From: Hyphomicrobiales bacterium
Lineage (GTDB): Bacteria > Pseudomonadota > Alphaproteobacteria > Rhizobiales > Rhizobiaceae
Direction of reading: 5' to 3'
NCBI GenBank assembly: GCA_017305935.1
Contig: JAFKJU010000015.1
Location: 1 to 64,000 of the forward strand
Length of the DNA: 64,000 bases
A program made the position numbers and the translations under genes. Under the pieces are notes generated by a model. The model searched no databases. It had not been told where the DNA came from and saw nothing but the letters and a program-made list of their open reading frames with translations. Shown piece by piece: positions 34,919 through 45,018 of the stretch; the stretch's first letter is position 1, and every line of letters starts with the position of its first letter.

Positions 34919-36238
34919 ATGCCGCCAAGCCCCGATGCCAGCAGCGCCGCGCTCGTCAACCGGCTGCACCGCTCGGCCTTCGATTATTTCCGCCTCCATA
35001 CCCATCCCGAGACCGGCCTCGTCGCCGATACCTCGCTGCCCGGCAGCCCCTCCAGCATCGCCACCACCGGTTTCGGCCTGTCGAGCTATCCCGTCGCTAT
35101 CGAGCGCGGCTGGATGAGCCGTGCCGAGGCTGCCGCCATCGTCTTGAAAACGCTGCGCTTCTTCGAGGGCTGCGACACCGGCTCGCATCCCGACGCCACC
35201 GGCCATCGCGGCTTCTATTACCATTTTCTCGCCATGCATGACGGCCGCCGGGTCTGGCACAGCGAACTCTCGACCATCGACACCGCGCTGCTGATCGCCG
35301 GCGTGCTGACGGCGGGCGCCTATTTCGACGGTTCCGATCCGGCCGAGACGGAAATCCGCGATACCGCCAGGGAGCTTTACGCCCGCGTCGACTGGCGCTG
35401 GGCGATGAACAAGGGCGACACGCTGACCATGGGCTGGAAGACGAATCGTTTCATCCGCCATCGCTGGCGCGGCTATAACGAGGCGCTGCTGCTCTATATC
35501 CTGGCGCTAGCCTCGCCGACCCATCCGATCCCGCCGGAGAGTTTCGCGGCTTATACAGCCAGCTATCAATGGCTGCGTTACGGAGAGATCGACTATCTCC
35601 ATGCCGGGCCGCTGTTCATCCATCTCTTCTCGCATGCCTGGATCGATTTCGACGGCATCCATGACGCCTATATGCGTGAGAAGGGCATCGATTATGTCGA
35701 AAACACCCGCCGCGCGATCCGGATCCAGCGCGCCTATGCCCGCGACAATCCGCATGGCTATATCGGCTATTCCGACACCGTCTGGGGATTGACGGCCTGC
35801 GATGGACCTTCGGCGCGGCGTCGCCTGCGCGGCGGCCATCGCCAGCATTTCATCGGTTATTCGGCCCGCGGCGCGCCCTTCGGGCCGGATGACGGCACGC
35901 TCGCCCCCTGGGCGGCGCTTTCTTGCCTGCCCTTCGACCGCGAGGCGGCGATGGAGGGGCTCGACGCCATTCTCGCCACCTATCCCAATCTCCTCAGCGA
36001 CGGGCGTTTTCCCGGCAGCTTCAATCCGACGATCATCGGCCCGACCGCCGAGGGCTGGATCGACGAGCGCTGCGTCGGGCTCGACCAGGGGCTGCTGGTG
36101 ATGATGATCGAGAATGCCCGCTCCGGCCTGATCTGGCGGCTGATGCGCGACAGTCCGCCAATCTGCGAGGGCTTGCGCCGCGCCGGGTTTTCCGGTGGCT
36201 GGCTGAGCGCCGAACAGCCCGCTTCCTCCGCCGCATGA
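34919..36238 (+). CDS. Glucoamylase-family protein (glycoamylase domain)
   Basis: A 439-residue protein without a signal peptide. The start of the domain (FDYFRLHTHPETGLVADTS) and IATTGFGLSSY, WGLTACDGP and PTAEGWIDERCVGLDQG are typical of the glycoamylase domain also found at the end of cyclic beta-1,2-glucan synthases. It probably cleaves or binds a glucan, intracellularly. The position after treY suggests a role in glucan or trehalose metabolism, which is inference. Confidence 0.85.
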   Translation: MPPSPDASSAALVNRLHRSAFDYFRLHTHPETGLVADTSLPGSPSSIATTGFGLSSYPVAIERGWMSRAEAAAIVLKTLRFFEGCDTGSHPDATGHRGFYYHFLAMHDGRRVWHSELSTIDTALLIAGVLTAGAYFDGSDPAETEIRDTARELYARVDWRWAMNKGDTLTMGWKTNRFIRHRWRGYNEALLLYILALASPTHPIPPESFAAYTASYQWLRYGEIDYLHAGPLFIHLFSHAWIDFDGIHDAYMREKGIDYVENTRRAIRIQRAYARDNPHGYIGYSDTVWGLTACDGPSARRRLRGGHRQHFIGYSARGAPFGPDDGTLAPWAALSCLPFDREAAMEGLDAILATYPNLLSDGRFPGSFNPTIIGPTAEGWIDERCVGLDQGLLVMMIENARSGLIWRLMRDSPPICEGLRRAGFSGGWLSAEQPASSAA

Positions 36239-36265
36239 ATTTTCAGCACCAACAGGACAGAAACG

Positions 36266-36811
36266 ATGACCCTTCTCGATATCCCCCTGACGCTGGCCGA
36301 TGGCCGCAAGACGACGCTTTCCGAATTTTCCGGCAAGGTGATGCTGGTCGTCAACGTCGCCTCCAAATGCGGCCTGACCAAGCAATACGAAGCCTTGGAA
36401 AAGCTCTATGAAGACCGCCGCGACGACGGCCTCGTGATCCTCGGCTTCCCCGCCAACAATTTCAACGAGCAGGAGCCCGGCACCGACGCGGAGATCGTCA
36501 CCTTCTGCTCCAGCACCTATGACGTGCAGTTCCCGATCTTTTCCAAGATCTCGGTCGTCGGCCCCGACAAGCATCCGCTTTACAAGGCGCTGACCGAGGG
36601 CGCGCCGGAAACCGTCAATGACGGCCCGTTCCGCGAACGCCTCAAGGGTTATGGCATCGAGCCCAATCCGCCGGGCGAAGTGCTCTGGAATTTCGAGAAA
36701 TTCCTGATCGGCCGCGACGGCCGCATCGCCGGCCGCTTTTCGCCCGACACCACGCCGGATGCACCGGCGCTCACCACCGCCATCGATACGGAACTCGGCC
36801 GCACGGCCTGA
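36266..36811 (+). CDS. Glutathione peroxidase
   Basis: A 181-residue thioredoxin-fold peroxidase that reduces peroxides. The peroxidatic residue is Cys, not selenocysteine, in NVASKCGLTKQYEAL; the family signature LGFPANNFNEQEPG follows, and the Trp of the catalytic site is in VLWNFEKFLI. It starts 27 bases after the glucoamylase-family gene and is followed by a clear terminator. It is slightly longer than the E. coli BtuE type. Confidence 0.93.
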   Translation: MTLLDIPLTLADGRKTTLSEFSGKVMLVVNVASKCGLTKQYEALEKLYEDRRDDGLVILGFPANNFNEQEPGTDAEIVTFCSSTYDVQFPIFSKISVVGPDKHPLYKALTEGAPETVNDGPFRERLKGYGIEPNPPGEVLWNFEKFLIGRDGRIAGRFSPDTTPDAPALTTAIDTELGRTA

Positions 36812-36837
36812 AACCCGATCCGGATCGCCTGACATCG

Positions 36838-36872
36838 ACGCGCCGGGGCATGCCTCCGGCGCGTTTGTTTTT
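36838..36872 (+). terminator. Rho-independent terminator after glutathione peroxidase
   Basis: ACGCGCCGG (36838-36846) pairs exactly with CCGGCGCGT (36856-36864) and is followed by a T-rich run. It separates the upstream gene from modABC. Confidence 0.8.
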
Positions 36873-36906
36873 GTTGTGCCCGCGGCTCTGGTCTTTCGTG
36901 AAAATT

Positions 36907-36925
36907 CGATATATTCAGCGATATA
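36907..36925. promoter_or_regulatory. Possible ModE-type site upstream of modA
   Basis: CGATATA occurs twice (36907-36913 and 36919-36925), framing a TATAT/ATATA dyad, 30 bases before modA. AT-rich dyads of this type are bound by molybdate-sensing ModE upstream of mod operons. It differs from the E. coli consensus, so this is tentative. The window carries no modE gene. Confidence 0.4.
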
Positions 36926-36954
36926 CATTGATCGTCCGCAAAGGAGGGGACCGC

Positions 36955-37755
36955 ATGAATTTCCATCGTCGCGACTGGCTGAAACGGATCACGGGCGCCG
37001 CTGTCGCCACCGTATTCGTCATCGGCATGGGCCTCCCGGCGGCGCCGGCCATGGCCGCCGAAAAGATCACGGTCTTCGCCGCCGCCAGCCTCAAGAATGC
37101 GCTGGACGCCGCCAATGCCGCCTGGTCGAAGGAAAAGGGCTTGGAGGTCACCACCTCCTATGCCGCAAGCTCGGCGCTGGCCAAGCAGATCGAGGAAGGC
37201 GCGCCCGCCGATCTCTTCATCTCCGCCGACCTCGCCTGGATGGACCACGTCGCCGAAAAGAAGCTGATCAGGCAAGACACCCGCTCCAACCTGCTCGGCA
37301 ACCGTATCGTGCTGGTCGCGCCGAAAGGCGAGGCCAAGGATGTCGACATCAAGCAGGGCTTCGATCTCGCCGGCCTTCTCGGCGACGGCAAGCTCGCCAT
37401 GGGCGAAGTGAAATCCGTGCCGGCCGGCAAATACGGCAAGGCGGCGCTGGAAAAGCTCGGCGTCTGGTCCTCGGTCGAGGGCAAGGTCGCCGGCGCGGAA
37501 AGCGTGCGCGCGGCGCTCGCCCTGGTCTCGCGCGGCGAGGCACCCTACGGCATCGTCTACCAGACCGACGCCGCAGCCGACAAGAACGTCGCCATCGTCG
37601 GCACTTTCCCGGAAGACAGCCATCCGCCGATCATCTATCCGGTGGCCATCCTTTCCGAAAGCAAGAACGCGGATGCGGCCGCCTATCTCGATTTCCTCAA
37701 ATCGGATAAGGCTGCGCCCTTCTTCACCGAGCAGGGTTTCACGATCCTCAAGTAA
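36955..37755 (+). CDS. modA: Molybdate ABC transporter binding protein
   Basis: A 266-residue periplasmic protein. The signal peptide (RRDWLKRITGAAVATVFVIG, possibly Tat) is followed by the mature N-terminus AEKITVFAAASLKNALDA, diagnostic for ModA. Later are YAASSALAKQIEEGAPADLF and GIVYQTDAA. The start at 36955 has AAGGAGGGG. It is the first gene of modABC, expected to be made when molybdate is scarce. Confidence 0.95.
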   Translation: MNFHRRDWLKRITGAAVATVFVIGMGLPAAPAMAAEKITVFAAASLKNALDAANAAWSKEKGLEVTTSYAASSALAKQIEEGAPADLFISADLAWMDHVAEKKLIRQDTRSNLLGNRIVLVAPKGEAKDVDIKQGFDLAGLLGDGKLAMGEVKSVPAGKYGKAALEKLGVWSSVEGKVAGAESVRAALALVSRGEAPYGIVYQTDAAADKNVAIVGTFPEDSHPPIIYPVAILSESKNADAAAYLDFLKSDKAAPFFTEQGFTILK

Positions 37756-37823
37756 GCGCCGGCATTTCAGGAAAAGTGGATACCGGCTTTCCGTCCGGAA
37801 ATACGTCAAACGTCAAGGATCCG

Positions 37824-38531
37824 ATGCCGTTCGATCTCTTTTCCCTCAGCGACGAGGAACGCACGGCCATCGGCCTCAGCCTCAAGGTTGCGGGCATCGC
37901 CATGCTGGCGAGCCTGCCGCCGGGGCTGCTGATCGCCATGCTTCTCGCGCGCGGGCGGTTCTGGGGGAAATCGCTGCTGAACGGCATCGTGCATCTGCCG
38001 CTGATCCTGCCGCCCGTGGTCACCGGCTATCTGCTCTTGATCCTGTTCGGGCGGCGCGGCGTCATCGGCGCCTTCCTTGCCGAAACCTTCGGGATCGTCT
38101 TTTCCTTCCGCTGGACGGGGGCGGCACTTGCCTGCGCCGTCATGGGCTTTCCGCTGCTGGTGCGCAGCATCCGCCTGTCGATCGAGGCGGTCGACGCCAA
38201 GCTGGAGGAGGCCGCCGGCACGCTCGGCGCCGCAAGACCCTTCGTCTTCCTCACCGTGACCTTGCCGCTGATCCTGCCCGGCATCATCGCCGGCATGATC
38301 CTCTCCTTCGCCAAGGCGATGGGGGAATTCGGCGCGACCATCACCTTCGTCTCCAACATTCCCGGCGAGACCCAGACGCTGTCGGCGGCGATCTACACCT
38401 TCACGCAGGTGCCGGGCGGCGATGAAGGCGCGATGCGGCTGGTGCTGATCTCGATTGTCATCTCCATGGCGGCGCTGATGGCCTCGGAAGGCCTTGCCCA
38501 TCTCATCGGCCGGAGGATTTCGGCGCAATGA
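37824..38531 (+). CDS. modB: Molybdate ABC transporter permease
   Basis: A 235-residue inner-membrane protein with five or six hydrophobic segments and the ABC permease coupling motif EEAAGTLGAARPFVF. HLPLILPPVVTGYLLL near the N-terminus is typical of ModB. The start at 37824 has AAGGAT; an earlier ATG (37776) would add 16 unrelated residues. It overlaps modC by four bases. Confidence 0.95.
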   Translation: MPFDLFSLSDEERTAIGLSLKVAGIAMLASLPPGLLIAMLLARGRFWGKSLLNGIVHLPLILPPVVTGYLLLILFGRRGVIGAFLAETFGIVFSFRWTGAALACAVMGFPLLVRSIRLSIEAVDAKLEEAAGTLGAARPFVFLTVTLPLILPGIIAGMILSFAKAMGEFGATITFVSNIPGETQTLSAAIYTFTQVPGGDEGAMRLVLISIVISMAALMASEGLAHLIGRRISAQ

Positions 38532-39601
38532 CGCTCATCGTCGATGTCGAAGACCGGCGCGGCGCCTTCAGCCTCAACGCGCAATTCACCGCCGAGGCCG
38601 GCGTCACCGCTCTGTTCGGCCGCTCCGGCTCGGGCAAGACGACGCTGATGCGCATGATCGCCGGCCTCGACCGCCCGGCGCGCGGCCGCATCCAGCTCGA
38701 CGGCGAAACCCTGCTCGATACCGAACGCGGCCGGTGCGTACCGGTCCACAAGCGCCGCTTCGGGTATGTCTTCCAGGAACCGCGCCTGTTTCCGCATCTG
38801 AGCGTCGCCCGCAATCTCGACTACGGCGCCTGGTTCCAGCGCGGCCGATCGGGGAGGGGGACACGAAAAACCATCCTGGACCTGCTCGGCATCGAGCATC
38901 TGCTCAATCGCCAGCCGGCAACCTTGTCGGGCGGCGAAAAGCAGCGGGTGGCGATCGGCCGGGCGCTGCTCTCTTCGCCGCGCCTGCTGCTGATGGACGA
39001 GCCGCTCGCCGCCCTCGACGAGGCCCGCAAGCAGGAAATCCTGCCTTATATCGAGCGGCTGCGCGACGAGATGGGCATTCCCATCGTCTATGTCAGCCAT
39101 TCCGTGGCCGAGGTGGCGCGGCTTGCCGACCGTGTCGTGGTGGTCGATCAGGGCCGCATCGCCGCCATCGGTCCCGCCGCCGATATTCTTTCGCGGGCCG
39201 AAATCGCCGTCGCGCATGACCGCCGCGAGGCCGGCGCCCTGCTGGAGGGCGTGGTGCGCGCCTATGACGGCAAGCAGGGGCTGGCAACCGTTGGCTTCGG
39301 CTCGGCCGAACTGCTGGTGCCGGGCATCGATTTCGAGATCGGCAAGCCGGTGCGTCTGCATGTGCCGGCCCGCGACGTCATGCTGGCGACGCGCCCGCCC
39401 GAGGGCATCAGCGCCCTCAACATCGTCGCCGGCGACATCCGCGCCGTCACACGCGGACCGGACGGGATGCTGGATGTGGATCTCGCCTGCGGCGACGCCC
39501 ATCTCGTCGCCCGCATCACTGCACTCTCGGGGGAAAGATTGTCGCTTGCGCCCGGCCAGTCCGTCTTCGCCATCCTGAAGACCGTCGCGCTTCAGCGCTA
39601 G
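38528..39601 (+). CDS. modC: Molybdate ABC transporter ATPase
   Basis: A 357-residue ATPase with Walker A GRSGSGKTT, signature LSGGEKQRVAIGRALL and Walker B LLLMDEPLAALDE, plus a C-terminal molybdate-binding (TOBE/MOBE) domain from about residue 290 (GISALNIVAGDIRAV). The start overlaps the modB stop (ATGA). It completes the high-affinity molybdate importer used by molybdoenzymes such as nitrate reductase or nitrogenase; none is in the window. Confidence 0.95.
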   Translation: MTLIVDVEDRRGAFSLNAQFTAEAGVTALFGRSGSGKTTLMRMIAGLDRPARGRIQLDGETLLDTERGRCVPVHKRRFGYVFQEPRLFPHLSVARNLDYGAWFQRGRSGRGTRKTILDLLGIEHLLNRQPATLSGGEKQRVAIGRALLSSPRLLLMDEPLAALDEARKQEILPYIERLRDEMGIPIVYVSHSVAEVARLADRVVVVDQGRIAAIGPAADILSRAEIAVAHDRREAGALLEGVVRAYDGKQGLATVGFGSAELLVPGIDFEIGKPVRLHVPARDVMLATRPPEGISALNIVAGDIRAVTRGPDGMLDVDLACGDAHLVARITALSGERLSLAPGQSVFAILKTVALQR

Positions 39602-39672
39602 ACTATTTTGTTTTGCCGCATCGCCCGACGCCGAAGCGACGGCGCTGCGGCTTGAACGTTAGGTGCCAAGCA

Positions 39673-39753
39673 TCAGACCGGCGATTGCAGCAACAGAATC
39701 GAAAGCAGCGAACCGATCATGACCGCCAGAATGATCAGCATGGTCGTGCGCAT
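39673..39753 (-). CDS. Small membrane protein, 26 residues
   Basis: On the minus strand, ATG at 39753 follows an AAGGTGA site and encodes MRTTMLIILAVMIGSLLSIL followed by LLQSPV, a single hydrophobic helix. It sits alone in the gap between modC and the SIS-domain gene. No family is recognised. The ribosome binding site and clean transmembrane pattern support it despite its size. Confidence 0.55.
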   Translation of the reverse strand: MRTTMLIILAVMIGSLLSILLLQSPV

Positions 39754-39928
39754 ATCGGTTCACCTTTCGAAACGTCCAATCAGGTCCTGGGATTAACGGG
39801 CCGGAGGCAGGCCGGTTCCGGCCTTTGCCCCTCAGCGGGGAAAACCCGTGCATTTCCCTGTCACAATCTCTTCAAGAGCTGCCAACTCCATGTATGATCA
39901 CCCGAAAGACAGGGAGGGCATCGGCAGA

Positions 39929-40657
39929 ATGACATCGCTGGTGGAGGCATATTTCGACGCGATCATCGAGCGCCTGGCGCAGGCGCGCAGCGCTCTTGCC
40001 GGCGACATGACCCGGGCGGTCGAGGCGATCGTCACCGCAGCGCGCGCCGATCGCTGCGTCTTTGTCTTCGGCACCGGCCACTCGCACATGCTGGCCGAGG
40101 AAACCCATTACCGCGCCGGCGGCCTCGCCTTCGTCGTGCCGGTTCTCGCCACCGCCACCATGCTGCACGAGGGCTCGGTCGCCAGTACCGCCTATGAACG
40201 TATGGACGGCGTGGCGACGCAGATCCTGTCGCGTTACGCCATCGGCCCCGGCGACGTGCTGGTCGTGGTGTCCAATTCCGGCGTCAATGCCGCGCCCCTC
40301 GAAGCAGCGCGGCTGGGGCGGGAGCGCGGCGCGACCGTCATTGCGCTCACCTCCGTCGCCTATTCCACCAGCACCGCCAGGGGCCGCACCCGGCTGATCG
40401 ACCTTGCCGACATCGTCCTCGACAACGGCGCGCCGGCCGGAGACGCCATGCTCGACGTGACCGGCAGCGCGCTCAAGGTCGGGCCGGCCTCGACGGTGGT
40501 CGGCGCCTCGATCCTCAACGCCGTTCTTGCCGAAGTCGCCGGCCGGCTGGCAGGAGAAGGGGAGGCGCCGATCTATCTCAGCGCCAACATGCCCGGCGCG
40601 AAAGAGATCAACGAAAAACTCATCGCACGCTATCGATCACGCAATCCGCACCTGTAA
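39929..40657 (+). CDS. SIS-domain phosphosugar-binding protein (UPF0309-like)
   Basis: A 242-residue soluble protein. It has a sugar-isomerase fold with [13 protein letters not shown] at the first phosphate loop and [20 protein letters not shown] at the second, plus [15 protein letters not shown] at the N-terminus, as in the UPF0309 family. The start at 39929 matches family length; ATG 39890 is an alternative. It likely binds or isomerises an amino-sugar phosphate. No kinase or regulator is adjacent to define the substrate. Confidence 0.85.
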   Translation: MTSLVEAYFDAIIERLAQARSALAGDMTRAVEAIVTAARADRCVFVFGTGHSHMLAEETHYRAGGLAFVVPVLATATMLHEGSVASTAYERMDGVATQILSRYAIGPGDVLVVVSNSGVNAAPLEAARLGRERGATVIALTSVAYSTSTARGRTRLIDLADIVLDNGAPAGDAMLDVTGSALKVGPASTVVGASILNAVLAEVAGRLAGEGEAPIYLSANMPGAKEINEKLIARYRSRNPHL

Positions 40658-40689
40658 ACAAGGCGTTCGGTCGGCTGTCGATCCGAACA

Positions 40690-41037
40690 TCAATGCGCGA
40701 CGATCTTGCCGCGCCGGTCGAGCGCGACCGTCACCTTCTGAGCGTCCTTGCGCGCCGTGCCGCGCCAGATGCCTTGCGCGTCCTGCATCAATGCCGTGAT
40801 ATCGCTGTAGCCGGCGCGGGTCAGCCGGTCGCGTGCCGCGTCCTCATCGAAGGCGGTTTCGCCTGTCGCCAAGCCATCGGGATTGCCGGGGGAGGGGGCA
40901 ACCGGCGACGAGGGCGCCGCCTGTTCGTTCGGCCGGATCGAGCCTGTCGTCTGCGCCAGTACCTGGCCGCCGCCGACAAGGGCAGCGAACAGGCAGGCGG
41001 GAAGCATGGCGCGGTGGAGGGCAAAGTGGAATGTCAT
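40690..41037 (-). CDS. Secreted PepSY-like protein
   Basis: A 115-residue protein. It has a signal peptide (LHRAMLPACLFAALVGGGQVLAQ, cleaved near residue 29), then a Pro/Ser linker, then a PepSY-like domain (ARDRLTRAGYSDITALMQDA and KVTVALDRRGKI). The start at 41037 has GAGAAGG. PepSY proteins often inhibit proteases or bind ligands in the periplasm; the specific role is unknown. It is transcribed away from the TSUP gene region. Confidence 0.8.
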   Translation of the reverse strand: MTFHFALHRAMLPACLFAALVGGGQVLAQTTGSIRPNEQAAPSSPVAPSPGNPDGLATGETAFDEDAARDRLTRAGYSDITALMQDAQGIWRGTARKDAQKVTVALDRRGKIVAH

Positions 41038-41201
41038 AGGCCTTCTCTTCGTTTCCGTCCGGGTCACCTTCGGGAAACAGAAGCCGGCCGTTTCGGTTCC
41101 ATCCGAAATTGCATCGGGCGCGGGAACCAAAGCCGTGTGCGTGCGTTATGAATGTGCCGCTGCCCGCGGCAAGTTTCATTATGCTCCCATTCCCCTCGCT
41201 C

Positions 41202-41228
41202 GACACCCCTTTTCAGGGGTGTCTTTTT
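41202..41228 (+). terminator. Orphan Rho-independent terminator (candidate sRNA end)
   Basis: GACACCCC (41202-41209) pairs exactly with GGGGTGTC (41216-41223), followed by TTTTT on the plus strand. Both neighbouring genes (PepSY-like and TSUP) are on the minus strand, and the nearest plus-strand gene ended 545 bases earlier. The T-run side shows it terminates a plus-strand transcript, perhaps a small RNA from the 41040-41228 interval, which contains CUCCCAUUCCCC just before the stem. Confidence 0.7.
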
Positions 41229-41235
41229 GTCTGCG

Positions 41236-41994
41236 TCAGGCAAAAAGGGTCAGGGCGTAATCGCCGATCAGCTTCAGCGACAGCAAAAGCAGGGTGATCT
41301 GGATCAGCCGGAAGAACAGACCGTCCGGCAGCATCTGCGTCAGCTTTCGGCCCGCCACCGTGCCGATGATCGCCGCCGGCGCCAGGCTTACCACCAGCCG
41401 CGTATCGAAATGCGAAAACTGGTGCAGTTCCCAATAGGGAATCACCTTGGCGGCATTGACGATGGCGAAGAGAATCGTCGACGTGCCGGCAAACACCATC
41501 TTTTCCAGCCGCTGCGGCAGCACGTACATCTGGAAGGGAGGCGCGCCGGAATGGGAGACGAAGCTGGTAAGCCCCGTCAGGATGCCCCAGAACAGGCCAC
41601 GCGGCACATCCGCCTGCCGTGCCGCCTGCCGCAACCTCGCCCCGAACCAGGTATTGAGGCAGAACATCACCCCGACCAGCCCCACCAGCGCCCCGATCAC
41701 CACGCTCGACAGATGCGCGCTGAACGCCCAGCCGGCGCCAACGCCGATCAGCGAGGCCGGCACCAGGATCGCCAGGTTGCGCGGCGAAAATTCGCGCCGG
41801 TAGAGATAGAGCCCGACCATATCGCTGGCGATATAGATCGGCAGCAGCAGCGCGGCCGCCGTGACCGGCGAGATCACCAACGCCATCAGCGGCACGGCCA
41901 GCGTGCCGACCGAGGGCAGGCCGCCCTTCGACAGGCCGACGAGAAAGGCGGCGATCACGGCGACCGTCACGATCAGCGGGGTATGCTCGATCAT
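41236..41994 (-). CDS. TSUP (TauE/SafE) family permease
   Basis: A 252-residue membrane protein with seven to eight hydrophobic segments and the family motif FLVGLSKGGLPSVGTLAVPL near the N-terminus, repeated as GILTGLTSFVSHSGAPPFQM in the second half. Members export sulfite, sulfoacetate or related organic anions; the substrate here is unknown. The start at 41994 (MIEHTPLIV) removes a non-hydrophobic extension. It is single, divergent from pepT. Confidence 0.88.
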   Translation of the reverse strand: MIEHTPLIVTVAVIAAFLVGLSKGGLPSVGTLAVPLMALVISPVTAAALLLPIYIASDMVGLYLYRREFSPRNLAILVPASLIGVGAGWAFSAHLSSVVIGALVGLVGVMFCLNTWFGARLRQAARQADVPRGLFWGILTGLTSFVSHSGAPPFQMYVLPQRLEKMVFAGTSTILFAIVNAAKVIPYWELHQFSHFDTRLVVSLAPAAIIGTVAGRKLTQMLPDGLFFRLIQITLLLLSLKLIGDYALTLFA

Positions 41995-42122
41995 CTGAGG
42001 AAGAATCCAGGGCAGGTTTCGTTCGTCTGGCTTACGATGCCGCCTGCCTGGCCGCAAGCGCTCAAAGAGATTCCCGTAAGGCGCCCGCCACGCTATAGAC
42101 GGTAAAAAGACAGGAGCCTCAG

Positions 42123-43355
<1,233 letters not shown>

Positions 43356-43446
43356 GCCGCTTGCGGCATTTTGGCGCTGGCCTTTCGGGAACTTTCATCG
43401 ACCCTTGCGTGTTGCTCCGCCAGTCAAACCGCAAAGGAGAATTCCC

Positions 43447-43842
43447 ATGGCCGGAACCACCGAGCTTGGAAATGGCAATGTTCGCAACACCGTCGAGTCG
43501 TTTGCGGACAAGACAGGGCTCGACCGCAAGGCACTTGAAGATCAGCTCAACGCCCTGCAGGAACAGGTGGCGGCCTTGCGCCAGTCGCTCTCCGAGAAGG
43601 GCAAGGAAGTGGCGGCACAGGTGAGCGACACCGCCAAGGTGGCAAGCGAGCGCACCAGCTCCACGATCCGCGACTATCCGCTGGCCGCCGTTCTCGGCGC
43701 CGCCGCCATCGGCGCGGCGCTTGCCCTTTTGAGCCGCGAAGCCTTCACGCCGTCGCCGCGCCGCGTCTCCTCCTATATTCCGGAGGATCTGATCTCCGAT
43801 CTCGGCCATCGCCTCGCCTCGCTGAAATCACGCGTCATGTAA
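43447..43842 (+). CDS. DUF883/ElaB-like membrane-anchored protein
   Basis: A 131-residue protein with a helical, coiled-coil-prone N-terminal half (LEDQLNALQEQVAALRQSL) and one membrane segment near the middle to C-terminal third (YPLAAVLGAAAIGAALALL). This is the YqjD/ElaB (DUF883) layout; YqjD binds ribosomes at the membrane in stationary phase. AAGGAG eight bases before ATG 43447 sets the start. Confidence 0.78.
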   Translation: MAGTTELGNGNVRNTVESFADKTGLDRKALEDQLNALQEQVAALRQSLSEKGKEVAAQVSDTAKVASERTSSTIRDYPLAAVLGAAAIGAALALLSREAFTPSPRRVSSYIPEDLISDLGHRLASLKSRVM

Positions 43843-43917
43843 CCTGCCTGCCTCCTTGCCCTTTGCATCGCCCCGTGGCTTATGGCCGGGGAGATCAAGG
43901 GGCCAGGGAGGCACAGC

Positions 43918-45018
43918 GTGAGCCAAGCGGAAACATCCAGTCCGGCGCTGAAGGAAATTTTTGATCGTTCCCGCCTGGATTTCTTCGCCACGACGCTGAA
44001 ATCCATCGAGCCGCGTTTCGACGACGCGCGTTTTCTCGACCACTGCACCCGGGATCTGGAAACCCTCGGCATCATGCAGCGCCTGCGTCGCATCGCCGAA
44101 GGGTTCGGGCTTGCCTTGCCGGGTGGCTACGCCGATCAGCTCGACCCCTTGCGTGAACTCGCACCCCATATTCAGCATGGCTTCGCCGCCATCACGCTGG
44201 CGGAATTCGTTGCACTCCACGGCCTCGACCAGCCGGATCTGTCGCTGGAGGCCTTGCGGCATTTCACCCGGTTCGGCTCCTCGGAATTCGCCATTCGCCA
44301 TTTCCTGCATCGGGATCTCGCGGGCACGCTCAAAATCATGGAAAGCTGGGCCGAGGACGAGAATTACCACGTCCGCCGTCTCGCCAGCGAAGGCAGCCGG
44401 CCGCGCCTGCCCTGGTCCTTCCAGTTGAAGCCGATCATCGCCGACCCGTCGCTGACGTCCGGCATTCTCGCTCGCCTCAACCGCGATCCGCATCTCTATG
44501 TGCGAAAATCCGTCGCCAATCATTTGAACGACATCACCAAGGACAACGCCGCCTATGCGCTCGAAACGCTGGGACGTTGGGATCGCGAGCCGCCGCACAC
44601 CGCCTGGATCGTCAATCATGCCTTGCGCAGCCTGATCAAGAAAGGCAATCTTCAAGCCCTGGCGCTGGTCGGCGTGCGCAGCAGCACGCCGGTGCGGCTT
44701 GCCGATTTTCGCGTGACGCCGGAAGCGCTGTCGCTCGGCGATACGCTGCAGCTCACGGCCCGCATCGTCTCTGAAGCCCAAGCGCGCGAACGCATGGTGG
44801 TCGATTATGCCATCCATTACGTCCGCAAGACCGGCGAAGCCTCGCGCAAGGTGTTCAAGCTCAAATCCTTCCACCTCGCGCCCGGCGAAAGCGCGGAACT
44901 TTCAATCGCGCAGACCATCCGCGATTTCAGCACCCGCAAGCATTATCCCGGCCCCCACAAGATCGAGCTGCTGGTCAATGGCGCGACGCTCGGCGAGACT
45001 GTCTTCCTGTTGCGCTGA
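43918..45018 (+). CDS. AlkD-like DNA alkylation repair protein
   Basis: A 366-residue HEAT-repeat protein. Helical repeats run through VRRLASEGSRPRLPW, RDPHLYVRKSVANHLNDITK and HTAWIVNHALRSLIKKGN, which are hallmarks of the DNA alkylation repair (AlkC/AlkD) family. A C-terminal extension (about 260-366) looks like an immunoglobulin-type beta domain, as in AlkC variants. The GTG at 43918 has GGGAGG upstream; ATG 43882 is an alternative. It would excise 3-methyl purines. It is convergent with repC, ending one base before its stop. Confidence 0.85.
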   Translation: MSQAETSSPALKEIFDRSRLDFFATTLKSIEPRFDDARFLDHCTRDLETLGIMQRLRRIAEGFGLALPGGYADQLDPLRELAPHIQHGFAAITLAEFVALHGLDQPDLSLEALRHFTRFGSSEFAIRHFLHRDLAGTLKIMESWAEDENYHVRRLASEGSRPRLPWSFQLKPIIADPSLTSGILARLNRDPHLYVRKSVANHLNDITKDNAAYALETLGRWDREPPHTAWIVNHALRSLIKKGNLQALALVGVRSSTPVRLADFRVTPEALSLGDTLQLTARIVSEAQARERMVVDYAIHYVRKTGEASRKVFKLKSFHLAPGESAELSIAQTIRDFSTRKHYPGPHKIELLVNGATLGETVFLLR

